From: Candidatus Auribacter fodinae
Lineage (GTDB): Bacteria; Auribacterota; Auribacteria; Auribacterales; Auribacteraceae
Assembly: GCA_003599815.1 (NCBI GenBank)
Contig: QZJZ01000017.1
Span: forward strand, 1-58,331
DNA: 58,331 nt
Direction: 5' to 3'
The notes below the pieces were generated by a model. That model saw only the letters and a program-made list of their open reading frames with translations. It was not told where the DNA came from and did not search any database. This document shows positions 26,538 through 34,968 of this stretch, piece by piece; positions within the stretch are counted from its first letter, which is position 1, and every line of letters starts with the position of its first letter. The position numbers were made by a program, and so were the translations under genes.

Positions 26538-27476
26538 ATGCTGTGTTTGACTAAATCAGAAATAGCAGGGCTCTTGCAGAGTGCAATGCGTACAAATACA
26601 ATAGTTCAGCGTTTAGTATTATATTCTGAATTAATACGAATCCCGAATGGGTTTACCGCGACCGCAGATTCTATGGCAGGGTATATTCTTGCCGCAGGCA
26701 TGCCGTATATCCGGGTATTGCCGATGATTCTTGTCGCGATTGCGTCTTTCTGCCTGTATAGCGCTGGTGCGGTTTTAAATGACATCCGCGACTTGAGAAA
26801 AGACCAGATGTTTTTTCCGCACAGGCCCATAGCGGCGAAAAAAATTTCGGTACAGGAAGCGTGGATATTTTTCTGCGCCCTTCTTTTTTTCGGGTGCGGA
26901 CTCTGCTGGCTGATTAATCCCATGGTTTGTGCGATAAGTTTGTTTCTGGTCGGTTCCATATGTATGTATGACGTCGCTTTCAAGCGGATTATTGTCCTTT
27001 CCTCGTTCTGGATGGGTGTCTGCCGGTTCTTGAATATGCTTCTTGGGATGGCAATCGTGTGGCAGCCGGGCGATATCGGACAGTATTATTATTATCCCGC
27101 CGGGTTGTTTATATATGTGATGTTCCTTTGTCTGGCTGTTAAATTAGGCGAACGCGGGCGGTACCGGAGATCATCCGCTCTGTATATACTGCTGTTTGTC
27201 GTTGTGTATTATGCTGTTGGGTTTGCCTTGAAATATTTCTGGTATCCCGCCGGCTATGCCTGTCTTCTGTGCCTTGTTCTTGCGGTGTGGGTTATGTATG
27301 GTGCGTATATCACTGGGAACGGGCCGTTCAGTAATGTTATGAAAAGCCTGACGCTCGGCATCATACTGTTTGACGCCATGCTCACCGGAGGACAGAGCGG
27401 GTGGACACCGGCTGTGATTGTCCTCGGATGTCTCGTGCCATCGGTGGTTCTTTCGCAGTTTTTCCGTATAACATAG
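26538..27476 (+). CDS. UbiA-family prenyltransferase
   Basis: An integral membrane protein (312 residues, about eight helices) of the UbiA superfamily, which transfers prenyl groups to aromatic or other acceptors. The first Asp-rich motif is NDIRDLRKD, followed by the conserved HRPIAA; the second region, YDVAFKRIIVLSSFWMGVCR, replaces the usual second Asp motif. An N-terminal IPNGFTATADSMAGYILA matches the UbiA entry helix. The acceptor cannot be deduced; relatives act in quinone, haem O, tetraether or EboC-type pathways. An alternative start at 26586 (MRTNTIVQRL) gives a more typical N-terminus. It lies 18 bases after the helicase stop and may be co-transcribed. Confidence 0.85.
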   Translation: MLCLTKSEIAGLLQSAMRTNTIVQRLVLYSELIRIPNGFTATADSMAGYILAAGMPYIRVLPMILVAIASFCLYSAGAVLNDIRDLRKDQMFFPHRPIAAKKISVQEAWIFFCALLFFGCGLCWLINPMVCAISLFLVGSICMYDVAFKRIIVLSSFWMGVCRFLNMLLGMAIVWQPGDIGQYYYYPAGLFIYVMFLCLAVKLGERGRYRRSSALYILLFVVVYYAVGFALKYFWYPAGYACLLCLVLAVWVMYGAYITGNGPFSNVMKSLTLGIILFDAMLTGGQSGWTPAVIVLGCLVPSVVLSQFFRIT

Positions 27477-27558
27477 TCACTTCAGCTTCCCTTTCATCCG
27501 TTATTTGTTTTGTTGTCCTCGTTCTGGTAAAAAAAATCAAAAAATTCCGATGACCGGT

Positions 27559-27587
27559 TTGACAACTCTCTGATGGTGAGCTATAAT
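27559..27587 (+). promoter_or_regulatory. Perfect-consensus sigma70 promoter for the PEP-CTERM gene
   Basis: TTGACA (27559-27564), exactly 17 bases, TATAAT (27582-27587). Both hexamers match the consensus fully. The predicted start near 27594 leaves a leader of about 95 bases. Confidence 0.85.
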
Positions 27588-27689
27588 AGTAATAAGAGAA
27601 AATCACGTTTTATTTTATCGCGGTTTTGTATTATCACAACTACATATTAAAAATACTGATTAATAGATTTGAAACAGGAGGGTAGATCC

Positions 27690-28292
27690 TTGAAAAAGCT
27701 GGTAAAAATAGGGATGGCAGTCTTTTTTTCAGCTATCTTATGCACGGCATCGGCGTATTCGCTCGGTATGAACCTGATGGTTTACAATACGTACGAATTA
27801 TACATGGATGATACCTTAACCAGCGAAGTGCCGGCTGGCGCCCGGCTTGAGATTATTTCAGCCGGAGCTAACGGTATTATTGATGAAATGAATCTGGCAG
27901 ACTTCACGCCCGGCGGAGATGACGAAATAGTGACGGATATAGATGGAACGATTGTCGGCATTACCTCTATGGGAGCTGGATATGTGCCTCCGATCAGCGG
28001 GTTTATTGAGAAGACTATGGTTGCGTTTGATAATACTAAATACAGTAATATCTATATACGCTTTTTCTCTGCGGTTGACCCGTTAGCGGAGTTTAATGCC
28101 ACGAATACTATTGAATGGGGCGAATCGGCTGTGTTCAGCGTACCTGTTCCTGATTCGTTTTCGCAGGGCTCAATTGATTTCGCACCGGACGAACCGTTAT
28201 TTATTAATCAACTCTATGCTGTTCCTGAGCCGTTGAGCGCTGTATTGATGCTTGTTGGGCTTGGGGCTCTGCGTTTTATCAGAAAAAAATAA
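27690..28292 (+). CDS. PEP-CTERM sorted surface protein
   Basis: A 200-residue exported protein starting at TTG 27690, seven bases after AGGAGGG (27676-27682). The signal peptide core is VKIGMAVFFSAILCTASAYS. The middle is a beta-rich, acidic domain without a known family (IIDEMNLADFTPGGDDEIV). The end is a classic PEP-CTERM tail: AVPEPLSAVLMLVGLGALRFIRKK in two parts, VPEP, then a hydrophobic helix, then RKK. This tail is recognised by an exosortase, which cuts near the PEP motif for surface or exopolysaccharide-linked display. No exosortase is in this window. The perfect promoter and strong ribosome site suggest an abundant protein. Confidence 0.88.
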   Translation: MKKLVKIGMAVFFSAILCTASAYSLGMNLMVYNTYELYMDDTLTSEVPAGARLEIISAGANGIIDEMNLADFTPGGDDEIVTDIDGTIVGITSMGAGYVPPISGFIEKTMVAFDNTKYSNIYIRFFSAVDPLAEFNATNTIEWGESAVFSVPVPDSFSQGSIDFAPDEPLFINQLYAVPEPLSAVLMLVGLGALRFIRKK

Positions 28293-28316
28293 TTTTAAAA
28301 AATTTCCCGATAAATA

Positions 28317-28349
28317 AAAACGGTGTACTGTAAAAGTGCACCGTTTTTT
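28317..28349. terminator. Bidirectional intrinsic terminator
   Basis: AAAACGGTG..ACT / AGT.CACCGTTTT form a stem with one offset base and a 7-base loop, with T runs on both strands. It serves the PEP-CTERM gene (+) and the convergent 233-residue gene (-). Confidence 0.8.
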
Positions 28350-28370
28350 CTTTCAGGGGATAGTGAATTG

Positions 28371-29072
28371 TTAGTTGATAGTCATACTCAGCTTGCCGGA
28401 TATGAAGTCAACGCGGCTGTACGCCGCTGTCCGGTTGCTTTTCGTATGCCTGACGGAAAGTTCTTTTTTGCGGGTAAGGTATTGCATGATGTATTCCTGT
28501 GAGGCGAGATATGCCCGCCAGTACTCATAGGGATGTTTTTCGGGATTATCCGGGTCCGGCCCGAACGGCAGGTGTGCTTTAAATCCGGCGTTCTGTTCAA
28601 AATGCGCATATTTGTCCTGCAAAACATGCAATCCTGTTCCGAGCCAGTAAAGAGCTCGTTCGGTTGACAGCGCCGCTTTATTCAGGCACTCTTTCACTAA
28701 CTGTTCGGATAGCTGTTTGGTGTGCGGCATGAAATGAAAGTGTTTCAGTGTACGTTTTTCTTTGTCGACGTTCAGTGCGTGTTTGACGCATTTTTTTATC
28801 AGGCTTTTGCTCATCCTGAACCGTTTCATGGCGTGCCGGGTAAGATAAACGTGCCCTGACGGCGTGAACCAGTGGAGCGGGTCAATCCATGAAGGAGACG
28901 GAAGCATACTGACATAATCGTCCATCACAAGCCCGTCACTGCTTTTGCGGTAGCCGACCAAAAAAATGATACGTTTGCGGAAAAAAGGCAGGCACATCTT
29001 TCTGAAAAAAACGCGTGTCTTAACCTGATACGTCATGGTCTCTGAAATTATGTCACCATTACGTAAACCCAT
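28371..29072 (-). CDS. Possible metal-dependent hydrolase (phospholipase C-like fold), unassigned
   Basis: A 233-residue protein. The clearest feature is ALYWLGTGLHVLQDKYAHFE (His-x3-Asp-x3-His, about residues 160-180), which resembles the metal-binding helix of zinc-dependent phospholipase C/S1-P1 nuclease-fold proteins. An N-terminal SGHVYLTRHAMKRF adds possible His ligands. No signal peptide is seen; the N-terminus is basic and aromatic. AGAGG lies about seven bases before ATG 29072. It is convergent with the PEP-CTERM gene and shares its terminator. The family call is an inference from one motif; the protein could equally be an uncharacterised metal-binding protein. Confidence 0.6.
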   Translation of the reverse strand: MGLRNGDIISETMTYQVKTRVFFRKMCLPFFRKRIIFLVGYRKSSDGLVMDDYVSMLPSPSWIDPLHWFTPSGHVYLTRHAMKRFRMSKSLIKKCVKHALNVDKEKRTLKHFHFMPHTKQLSEQLVKECLNKAALSTERALYWLGTGLHVLQDKYAHFEQNAGFKAHLPFGPDPDNPEKHPYEYWRAYLASQEYIMQYLTRKKELSVRHTKSNRTAAYSRVDFISGKLSMTIN

Positions 29073-29297
29073 CACATGATCCTCTCTGTTAATACGTTAT
29101 GTTGAGCACGATGCCAGTTCCTGTAAATAAGCCGCGAGTGCGTTCAAGTGTAAGATAACCGTCATTTATTAAGTTCATGTTATGGAAGTTATAGATAATT
29201 CTTAAAAATACAGTTCTTTCAGCGCTATTTATGAAATCGGCGGCAGGTGTTTATACGGAGTATGGAAAATGTGATAATTTGATGAGAAATACTGGCG

Positions 29298-30419
29298 TTA
29301 CTGAAGCGCAAGGTATAGTAGAAGAAAAACAAGAAAAAAAAGGCCGAGCAGAAGTTTTACGGCAAATACATTTTTTGCGTATAGTTTGCTGATATCCAAT
29401 CCCGCATAGATAACGCAAAATACCCCTGCCAGCGGAAGAATGAAAAAAATGTTATACAGCAGGAGATACCAGTACCCGCTCTTCATGTTGTTTTGTATAA
29501 GCAGGATAATGGGAACATATATCTGGCCTGTACAGGGAAACTCTATTAGTGACACAAGCGCTCCTATAACAAAGGAAAGAGGAACAGCGTATTTCTGCAC
29601 AGAGAATTTTTTTATGATGCCGTGCATTTTTTGTATCTGGCTGGTATCCAGTTTGAGCCGCATTTTCCTGCCTCGGTAAACAAGATAGGCGTCGCGAAAA
29701 TTTAAAATGGACAGTAAACCTACTGAACCAATAATTACAACGGTGATTACGCGGCGTATTGTTTTCATATAGCTCAATATCCCCAGAAATTCATATAGTC
29801 CTAAGCCAAGCAGATAATACGCGGTAAAACAGCCTCCAATAAAGAATAAACCGGATATAAGGATATTCTGCCGATCTGTTTTTAAATAGGCAAGGTATGA
29901 GATAAAAAACAGCACCACGGTGAATACGCACGGATTTATGCCGTCCAGCAAGCCGCCTGACACAATAGCCGCGAGGCTGAGCTGTTTTGCAACCGTACCG
30001 ATTTTGTCTGTGGTGTTGTCATTTTCGGATAGTGCATGAACGGTGTCTGCCGCAAGTGCGCTGTCAATTAAAGTAAATATATGATTTTGTATATCGGATT
30101 TGCCGCTCAGGAATGCCCCGTTAATAAAAAACGCGGGAAAGTCGTTGCCCGCCGCGCCGTATGCATCTTCAAGACTGGTAAAATAAACGTAACTGTCCAT
30201 TTCTTCAATATTGTACTGCACAATGGACACCGTGTCGCCGTAACGGCTTTTAATTTCCGGGATGATACGTTCTATGACGTAATCGCATTGTGTGCAGTCG
30301 GGGGAATAAAAAAAGAGAAGCGATTGAGTGCCGGTTTCCGCCTGTGCCGCGTTGAACCACACCCGCATCGCAATAAAAGCAAAGATAAGGATTAAAAATG
30401 TTCGTTTCATTAGATTCAT
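29298..30419 (-). CDS. Thioredoxin-CcdA/DsbD fusion, transmembrane thiol-disulfide exchange protein
   Basis: This 373-residue protein moves reducing equivalents across the membrane. After a signal or anchor (residues 6-27) comes a thioredoxin-fold domain with Cys42-Thr-Gln-Cys45 (FFYSPDCTQCDYV) and a FPAFFINGAF cis-Pro loop. A linker leads to a CcdA/DsbD membrane domain of about six helices with the paired reactive cysteines GGLLDGINPC (about residue 165) and EFPCTGQIYVP (about 298). Canonical DsbD has a C-terminal thioredoxin domain; here the redox domain is N-terminal, and its cis-Pro loop suggests a glutaredoxin/thioredoxin-like fold. No strong ribosome site was seen. It is divergent from the DUF4914 gene. 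Substrates could be cytochromes c or periplasmic disulfide enzymes. Confidence 0.85.
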   Translation of the reverse strand: MNLMKRTFLILIFAFIAMRVWFNAAQAETGTQSLLFFYSPDCTQCDYVIERIIPEIKSRYGDTVSIVQYNIEEMDSYVYFTSLEDAYGAAGNDFPAFFINGAFLSGKSDIQNHIFTLIDSALAADTVHALSENDNTTDKIGTVAKQLSLAAIVSGGLLDGINPCVFTVVLFFISYLAYLKTDRQNILISGLFFIGGCFTAYYLLGLGLYEFLGILSYMKTIRRVITVVIIGSVGLLSILNFRDAYLVYRGRKMRLKLDTSQIQKMHGIIKKFSVQKYAVPLSFVIGALVSLIEFPCTGQIYVPIILLIQNNMKSGYWYLLLYNIFFILPLAGVFCVIYAGLDISKLYAKNVFAVKLLLGLFFLVFLLLYLALQ

Positions 30420-30612
30420 TTTTTTATATTAATGGAATCTTAACCCAAAAAGGAACAGTTTTTCATTCGCCTATTGATTTTAAATGAATGCGGATGTTTT
30501 TGCAGGGATGATACGGTATTGATCTTCAGGAAAAACATTTATTGTTGAATATAATTTTTGTGAAGGAATTATAAGTTGGTATTTTGTGTTATGGCACCAT
30601 ATAAAATAAAAA

Positions 30613-30641
30613 TTGACCCGTATAGCGGTATACTATATAAT
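30613..30641 (+). promoter_or_regulatory. Strong sigma70 promoter for the DUF4914 gene
   Basis: TTGACC (30613-30618), a 17-base spacer and TATAAT (30636-30641). Predicted start near 30648, 110 bases upstream of the start codon and inside the 339-base gap between divergent genes. Confidence 0.7.
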
Positions 30642-30693
30642 CATTTTTTGTTGTTATGATAATTAATTGTTACGAAGTGATCTATATATAAAT

Positions 30694-30740
30694 CAACATC
30701 ACGGATAATAACCGTCTAACCGGGGATGTTGTTTTTTTTT
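30694..30740 (+). promoter_or_regulatory. Candidate transcription attenuator in the DUF4914 leader
   Basis: CAACATC (30694-30700) pairs with GATGTTG (30725-30731), enclosing an inner hairpin ACGG/CCGT (30701-30704 with 30712-30715), and is followed by nine T (30732-30740). The ribosome site GGAGGA starts only five bases later. Because the upstream gene is divergent, this terminator can only act on transcripts of the downstream gene. GTGAT (30677-30681) can alternatively pair with ATCAC (30698-30702), which would break the terminator stem. Confidence 0.55.
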
Positions 30741-30758
30741 GCATGGAGGATCTGTACA

Positions 30759-32654
30759 ATGAGTAAAAACGCTGTTCATCATTCATGGGATTCGTGGCAC
30801 ATCCCTGAAGAAGTAAAAAACATATTGAACTCTGCGCCGTCAGTGGTTATTCCGAAAAACCGCGATGAGATTTTGCAAATGGCGGTTAACGGTCAGGAAC
30901 TGTTCGAAGTCGCTTATGATATTGAGGGAAGCGGCAACGTTGTTGAAGCGACAGTCGCGCGATGCAGAAACGGGCTCGCGGTGAACTATACTGAAGACTA
31001 CATGCGGCGCCGTGACCCGGATTGCCTTGTTATCGGCGACGATGAGAAAACGGATAAGGCTCATTTTAATGAGACATACCGTTTGCCCTTCGAGGAATTC
31101 CGGCTTCTTACGTTTGACTGGTTAAAGAAACAGAACCTCAGTTTGCTGACGATTATGGTGGGAGGCAGTAAAACAGGGTATTATGGAATATTGATCGCGC
31201 CGGATAATGCCGGTTTCTTTATGGGAGGGCTTGCCGACCTACAGGGTATGGTTCCCCCGGACGAGATACCTGATAATTTCAGCCCTCGTGCCATTATATA
31301 TCTTGCTCCGCCGTTCAGGCACAGCCATTTTGGCGGCAAACAGCTGGTTGTGCATAACCGTATTGGGTTGATTCACGAAGTCTTTTCCTATAATTTGTAT
31401 CCCGGCCCGAGCGCCAAAAAAGGCATTTACGGCGTTCTGCTTCATATCGGCGAACAGGAAAACTGGCTGACGCTCCACGGGTCAACAGTGCAGGTTGTTA
31501 CGCCGTATGAAAACGAAACCAACATTCTGCATGAAGGCGCCAGCGGCGGTGGAAAAAGTGAGATGCTGGAGTACCCGCACCGTGAACCGGACGGGCGGCT
31601 GTTGTTGGGTAAGAACATGATATCGAAAGACAAATTTTTCATTACCCTGAAACAGGCGTGCGCGTTACGCCCGGTAACGGATGACATGGCGCTCTGTCTG
31701 CCGCATTTTAAAGATACTGCTGATGACAAACAAAAGTTATGCGTTGCCGATGCGGAAGAAGCTTGGTTTATCAGGGTAAACCATATCGAAAGATACGGCA
31801 CAGATCCGCATCTTGAGTCAATGTGCGTCCATCCGAAAGAGCCGTTGATATTCCTTAACCTCGAAGGTGTACCGAAATCAACGTGCCTGATCTGGGAACA
31901 TATTCCTGACGATGACGGCAAACCATGCCCGAATCCCAGGGTTATTTTGCCGCGCAAGCAGATTCCTGATATCATAAATACTCCTGTAACGGTAGACTTT
32001 CGGAGCATGGGTATCAGGGCTCCGTTGTGTACCCGTGAAATGCCTACCTACGGAATTATCGGGATGTTTCATGTCCTGCCTCCGGCTCTGGCATGGTTAT
32101 GGAGACTGGTATCGCCTCGCGGGCATGCTAACCCGAGTATTACGGAGAGCAAAGGGTTGAGCAGTGAAGGAGTTGGAACGTTCTGGCCGTTTGCGACGGG
32201 AAAGTTTGTCAATCACGCGAATTTATTGTTGCGTCAGATCTGCGATACGCTTCTGACTCGCCATGTGCTTTTTCCTAATCAGCATATAGGCAGTTGGGAA
32301 GTCAGTTTCATGCCGCAGTGGATATCGCGTGAATATCTTGCTCGCCGCGGTGTAGCGAAATTCAAGCCGGATCAGCTTGCTCCCGCGCGATGCTCTCTGC
32401 TGGGGTATATACCTGAGCTGATGGTCGTTGAAGGGAACCGTATTCCGAAATTCTTTTTCCATGTAAACTCACAGCCTGAAGTCGGTGAAGAAGGATATGA
32501 CAGAGGCGCGGAAATCCTGCATTCTTTCTTTAAAAAGGAACTGAAAAAGTTTTTTACGCCCAATCTGGATAAACTCGGCCGTGATATTATTATGTGCTGT
32601 ATGGATAATGGCAGTATCAGTGATTACATCAGGCTGATACCCATGACGATGTAG
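30759..32654 (+). CDS. DUF4914 family protein with HPrK/PEPCK-like P-loop
   Basis: The 631-residue soluble protein starts at ATG 30759 with GGAGGA eight bases upstream. It resembles the DUF4914 family throughout. Its most telling motif is EGASGGGKSEM (about residue 265), a P-loop of the GxSGxGKSE type seen in HPr kinase/phosphorylase and related to the PEP-carboxykinase P-loop. A second conserved block is FWPFATGKFVNHANLLLRQI. Nucleotide-dependent phosphotransfer on a metabolite or protein is inferred; no substrate is established. The gene stands alone behind its own promoter and an apparent attenuator, so its expression seems conditional. It is convergent with the HAD phosphatase gene. Confidence 0.8.
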   Translation: MSKNAVHHSWDSWHIPEEVKNILNSAPSVVIPKNRDEILQMAVNGQELFEVAYDIEGSGNVVEATVARCRNGLAVNYTEDYMRRRDPDCLVIGDDEKTDKAHFNETYRLPFEEFRLLTFDWLKKQNLSLLTIMVGGSKTGYYGILIAPDNAGFFMGGLADLQGMVPPDEIPDNFSPRAIIYLAPPFRHSHFGGKQLVVHNRIGLIHEVFSYNLYPGPSAKKGIYGVLLHIGEQENWLTLHGSTVQVVTPYENETNILHEGASGGGKSEMLEYPHREPDGRLLLGKNMISKDKFFITLKQACALRPVTDDMALCLPHFKDTADDKQKLCVADAEEAWFIRVNHIERYGTDPHLESMCVHPKEPLIFLNLEGVPKSTCLIWEHIPDDDGKPCPNPRVILPRKQIPDIINTPVTVDFRSMGIRAPLCTREMPTYGIIGMFHVLPPALAWLWRLVSPRGHANPSITESKGLSSEGVGTFWPFATGKFVNHANLLLRQICDTLLTRHVLFPNQHIGSWEVSFMPQWISREYLARRGVAKFKPDQLAPARCSLLGYIPELMVVEGNRIPKFFFHVNSQPEVGEEGYDRGAEILHSFFKKELKKFFTPNLDKLGRDIIMCCMDNGSISDYIRLIPMTM

Positions 32655-32683
32655 TCCTGATTGCCGCTCAGGAGAATGTATTT

Positions 32684-33301
32684 TCAGGCAATAACACCGA
32701 GATCCTTCAAGGCGTCATGGCACTGTCCGTAGGAACGGTATTGGATAGAATTCATTCCCAACGATTTGGCCGCATCTGTATATGCTTGGATATCGTCTAT
32801 AAACAGGCATTGGTTCGCCGGGACGCCTGCATGGGCAAGTGCATGCTCGAAAATACGGGGATGAGGTTTGACGTACCCGCTTCTGTACGATAACACGATT
32901 CGATTCTCAAAGGGGCTGATCGCGTAGGCGAAATGCTCTTCTATGAACGAAAAATGCAGTTCGTTCGTATTCGATAAAAGCACCAGCCGCACTGATTCCG
33001 ATAAGCGATGCAGTAATCGTATCATGTCATCATTTGGAGAGAAGATATCTGACCATACTTCTTTGAAATCGGGATAGGCTATATGTGAATCAAGCTGTTT
33101 TTGGACATGGCGAAACGCTTCCTCACTGCTTATTTGCCCGGTCTCGTATTCATGTATAAATGGCTGAACGGCAATTCGACGTACTATTTCTAGTCCGGGC
33201 AGTCCGGTTATTTTCTCCAGTTTTGTGTAGGCAGTTGCCCAGTCAAAAAAGAGAATAACGTTTCCGAGGTCGCATATAACCGCTTCAATTTCCTTTGGCA
33301 T
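32684..33301 (-). CDS. HAD-superfamily phosphatase (YihX-like)
   Basis: The 205-residue product is a HAD subfamily IA hydrolase. Motif I is VICDLGNVILFFD, the variant used by YihX-type sugar-phosphate phosphatases; motif II is LLSNTNE; the motif III Lys is in YVKPHPRIFEHAL; motif IV is CLFIDDIQAYTDAA. It should dephosphorylate a small phosphorylated metabolite in the cytoplasm; glucose-1-phosphate is the known YihX substrate, but specificity here is open. The start at 33301 (MPKEIEAV) has AAGGA at suitable spacing and overlaps the end of the upstream transporter gene by 17 bases, so the two are translationally coupled. Confidence 0.9.
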   Translation of the reverse strand: MPKEIEAVICDLGNVILFFDWATAYTKLEKITGLPGLEIVRRIAVQPFIHEYETGQISSEEAFRHVQKQLDSHIAYPDFKEVWSDIFSPNDDMIRLLHRLSESVRLVLLSNTNELHFSFIEEHFAYAISPFENRIVLSYRSGYVKPHPRIFEHALAHAGVPANQCLFIDDIQAYTDAAKSLGMNSIQYRSYGQCHDALKDLGVIA

Positions 33302-34886
33302 GCGGAGTATCCTTATATTCCTCGCAGGCAACAATAATTTTTCGATGGCCGGCCCGTTCAATGCGTATCGCGATAACCGGATGGCCTTTGACAGGATATT
33401 TCAACAGTCCGTTGCCCTGCGTTACGCATACCGGATTTCCCTGCCTGAGTGTTTCGTGAACCGCATCGGGCGAATCCACGCGTAGTTTGGACAACCATTT
33501 ATCCCTCTGATGCTGTTCATGATAAAAAAACGGTGTATTCTGCATTATATTCACGATAAGCAAACTGTCTTTGCATGAAAGCGGATTCTCTGTCACCAGT
33601 ACCGGCGCTTCGGCCTGCCGAAGCAGTGTCTCGTTTTTCAGTTCAATAGAGTACCGCATACGATACATAATCATCGCTTTACTGCGAATGATAAAGGTCG
33701 GGAATACAAAAAGTATGATAATGGCTAAGATCAATGTTAATGACCCCATGGCGAGAAAACCCTGAGCCGGATTTAATCTGAAGGCGATATTGAACAGCGC
33801 CATGATCCCTGACGCGCTTAGTATGCCGACCCAGTTCATGAATCCTGAAACAGCCAGAATTTTGCCCAGTTCGTCGTGCGGGCTTTTGTACTGGATGAAT
33901 GATTGTAAAGGGACAACAAAAACGCCCGCGCTCATTCCGGCGATAAATATAGTTGGCATCACGGTGTATATTGAGCCGGTCAGTACAAAAAGCATGGTGC
34001 TGACCGCGAGAAGCAGTGAACTGATCGGGATCAAACCGAATTCAATGACATGTCCCGAAAGCCGCCCTGCGGCAAACGAACCGAATCCTATACCGAACGC
34101 GGCAAAAAGGTAGAGATAACTGCTCTGTTCCCGCGACAAGCTCAGTATATTCAACCCGAAATCAAGAAGGTTGAGCTGGATATATGCGCCGAGCATATAA
34201 AAGAAGACAGTAGCGGCAACACTGAAGAAAAGGTATTTATCCGAGCCGATATCTTTAAAAGTCCGTGTAATATCCGCGATGGTCAGTGATGATGTATGGT
34301 GCGGAGCGGGCGTTTTGTTGATGCGCAGGCTGGTTAGTGTGCCGGCTATCGCGATGCCGACGCAGAATAATGCCGCCACGCTGTAGTTTCTGCCTGTCAT
34401 ATACGACAATAACGGGCTGAACGCCGAACCGAAAATGATCGCCAGAAAGGTGAAGGTAACCAGCAGGCTGTTTGCGCGGGAAAGCAGTGAATTGTGTACT
34501 ATCTCAGGAATAATGCCGTATTTTGCGGGGCCGAAGAACGCGCTTTGCAGTGACATCATGAACAGGACAATATACATTCCGAAAGGCCTGTTAGCCCAGA
34601 ACGCCAGTATTCCGAATGCCATGACGAAGATTTCCAGATATTTTGTCCATACGATGATTGTCCGTTTGCTTATTTTGTCCGCAAGTATGCCCGCAAACGG
34701 CGTGAACAGGAGGAACGGTATCACAAATATGGCATTCGCGACAGGAATGACAGTACCCGCATATTCCTGCCCGTAAAACGATAAGAGCGAGAATATGATA
34801 AACAGCTTGAATATATTGTCATTGAGCGCGCCGAAGAATTGTGTGGCGTTATGATAATAAAATGATGCGGATAACCGTTCTTTCAT
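33285..34886 (-). CDS. LplT-like MFS lysophospholipid transporter with degenerate acyltransferase tail
   Basis: The 533-residue protein has about twelve membrane helices (residues 1-395) of the LplT major-facilitator type: ATQFFGALNDNIFKLFIIF, then PFLLFTPFAGILADKISKR and FFGPAKYGIIPEI. LplT flips lysophospholipids into the cytoplasm for re-acylation by Aas. In many bacteria the transporter is fused to a PlsC-type acyltransferase. Here a tail of about 130 residues begins like that domain (APVLVTENPLSCKDSLLI), but the catalytic His of the NHxSxxD motif is Pro435 (N434-P-L-S-C-K-D440), and the rest of the domain is missing. The tail is probably a relic or regulatory. AAGGGG precedes ATG 34886. 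It overlaps the HAD phosphatase gene. Confidence 0.88.
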   Translation of the reverse strand: MKERLSASFYYHNATQFFGALNDNIFKLFIIFSLLSFYGQEYAGTVIPVANAIFVIPFLLFTPFAGILADKISKRTIIVWTKYLEIFVMAFGILAFWANRPFGMYIVLFMMSLQSAFFGPAKYGIIPEIVHNSLLSRANSLLVTFTFLAIIFGSAFSPLLSYMTGRNYSVAALFCVGIAIAGTLTSLRINKTPAPHHTSSLTIADITRTFKDIGSDKYLFFSVAATVFFYMLGAYIQLNLLDFGLNILSLSREQSSYLYLFAAFGIGFGSFAAGRLSGHVIEFGLIPISSLLLAVSTMLFVLTGSIYTVMPTIFIAGMSAGVFVVPLQSFIQYKSPHDELGKILAVSGFMNWVGILSASGIMALFNIAFRLNPAQGFLAMGSLTLILAIIILFVFPTFIIRSKAMIMYRMRYSIELKNETLLRQAEAPVLVTENPLSCKDSLLIVNIMQNTPFFYHEQHQRDKWLSKLRVDSPDAVHETLRQGNPVCVTQGNGLLKYPVKGHPVIAIRIERAGHRKIIVACEEYKDTPHAKGN

Positions 34887-34968
34887 ACAGTGCCCCTTGT
34901 CGGTCACGATTCCTTTAATAAATATAATAATACCGTGGAAACCGCATTATTCAATATAAAAGATAGGA

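Noticed and set aside
27690..28292. Search for an exosortase partner of the PEP-CTERM protein in the window
   Set aside because: No multi-helix protein here shows exosortase Cys/Arg/His motifs; the polytopic proteins are better explained as UbiA, MFS, CcdA, NosR-like, ZnuB and GT-C types.
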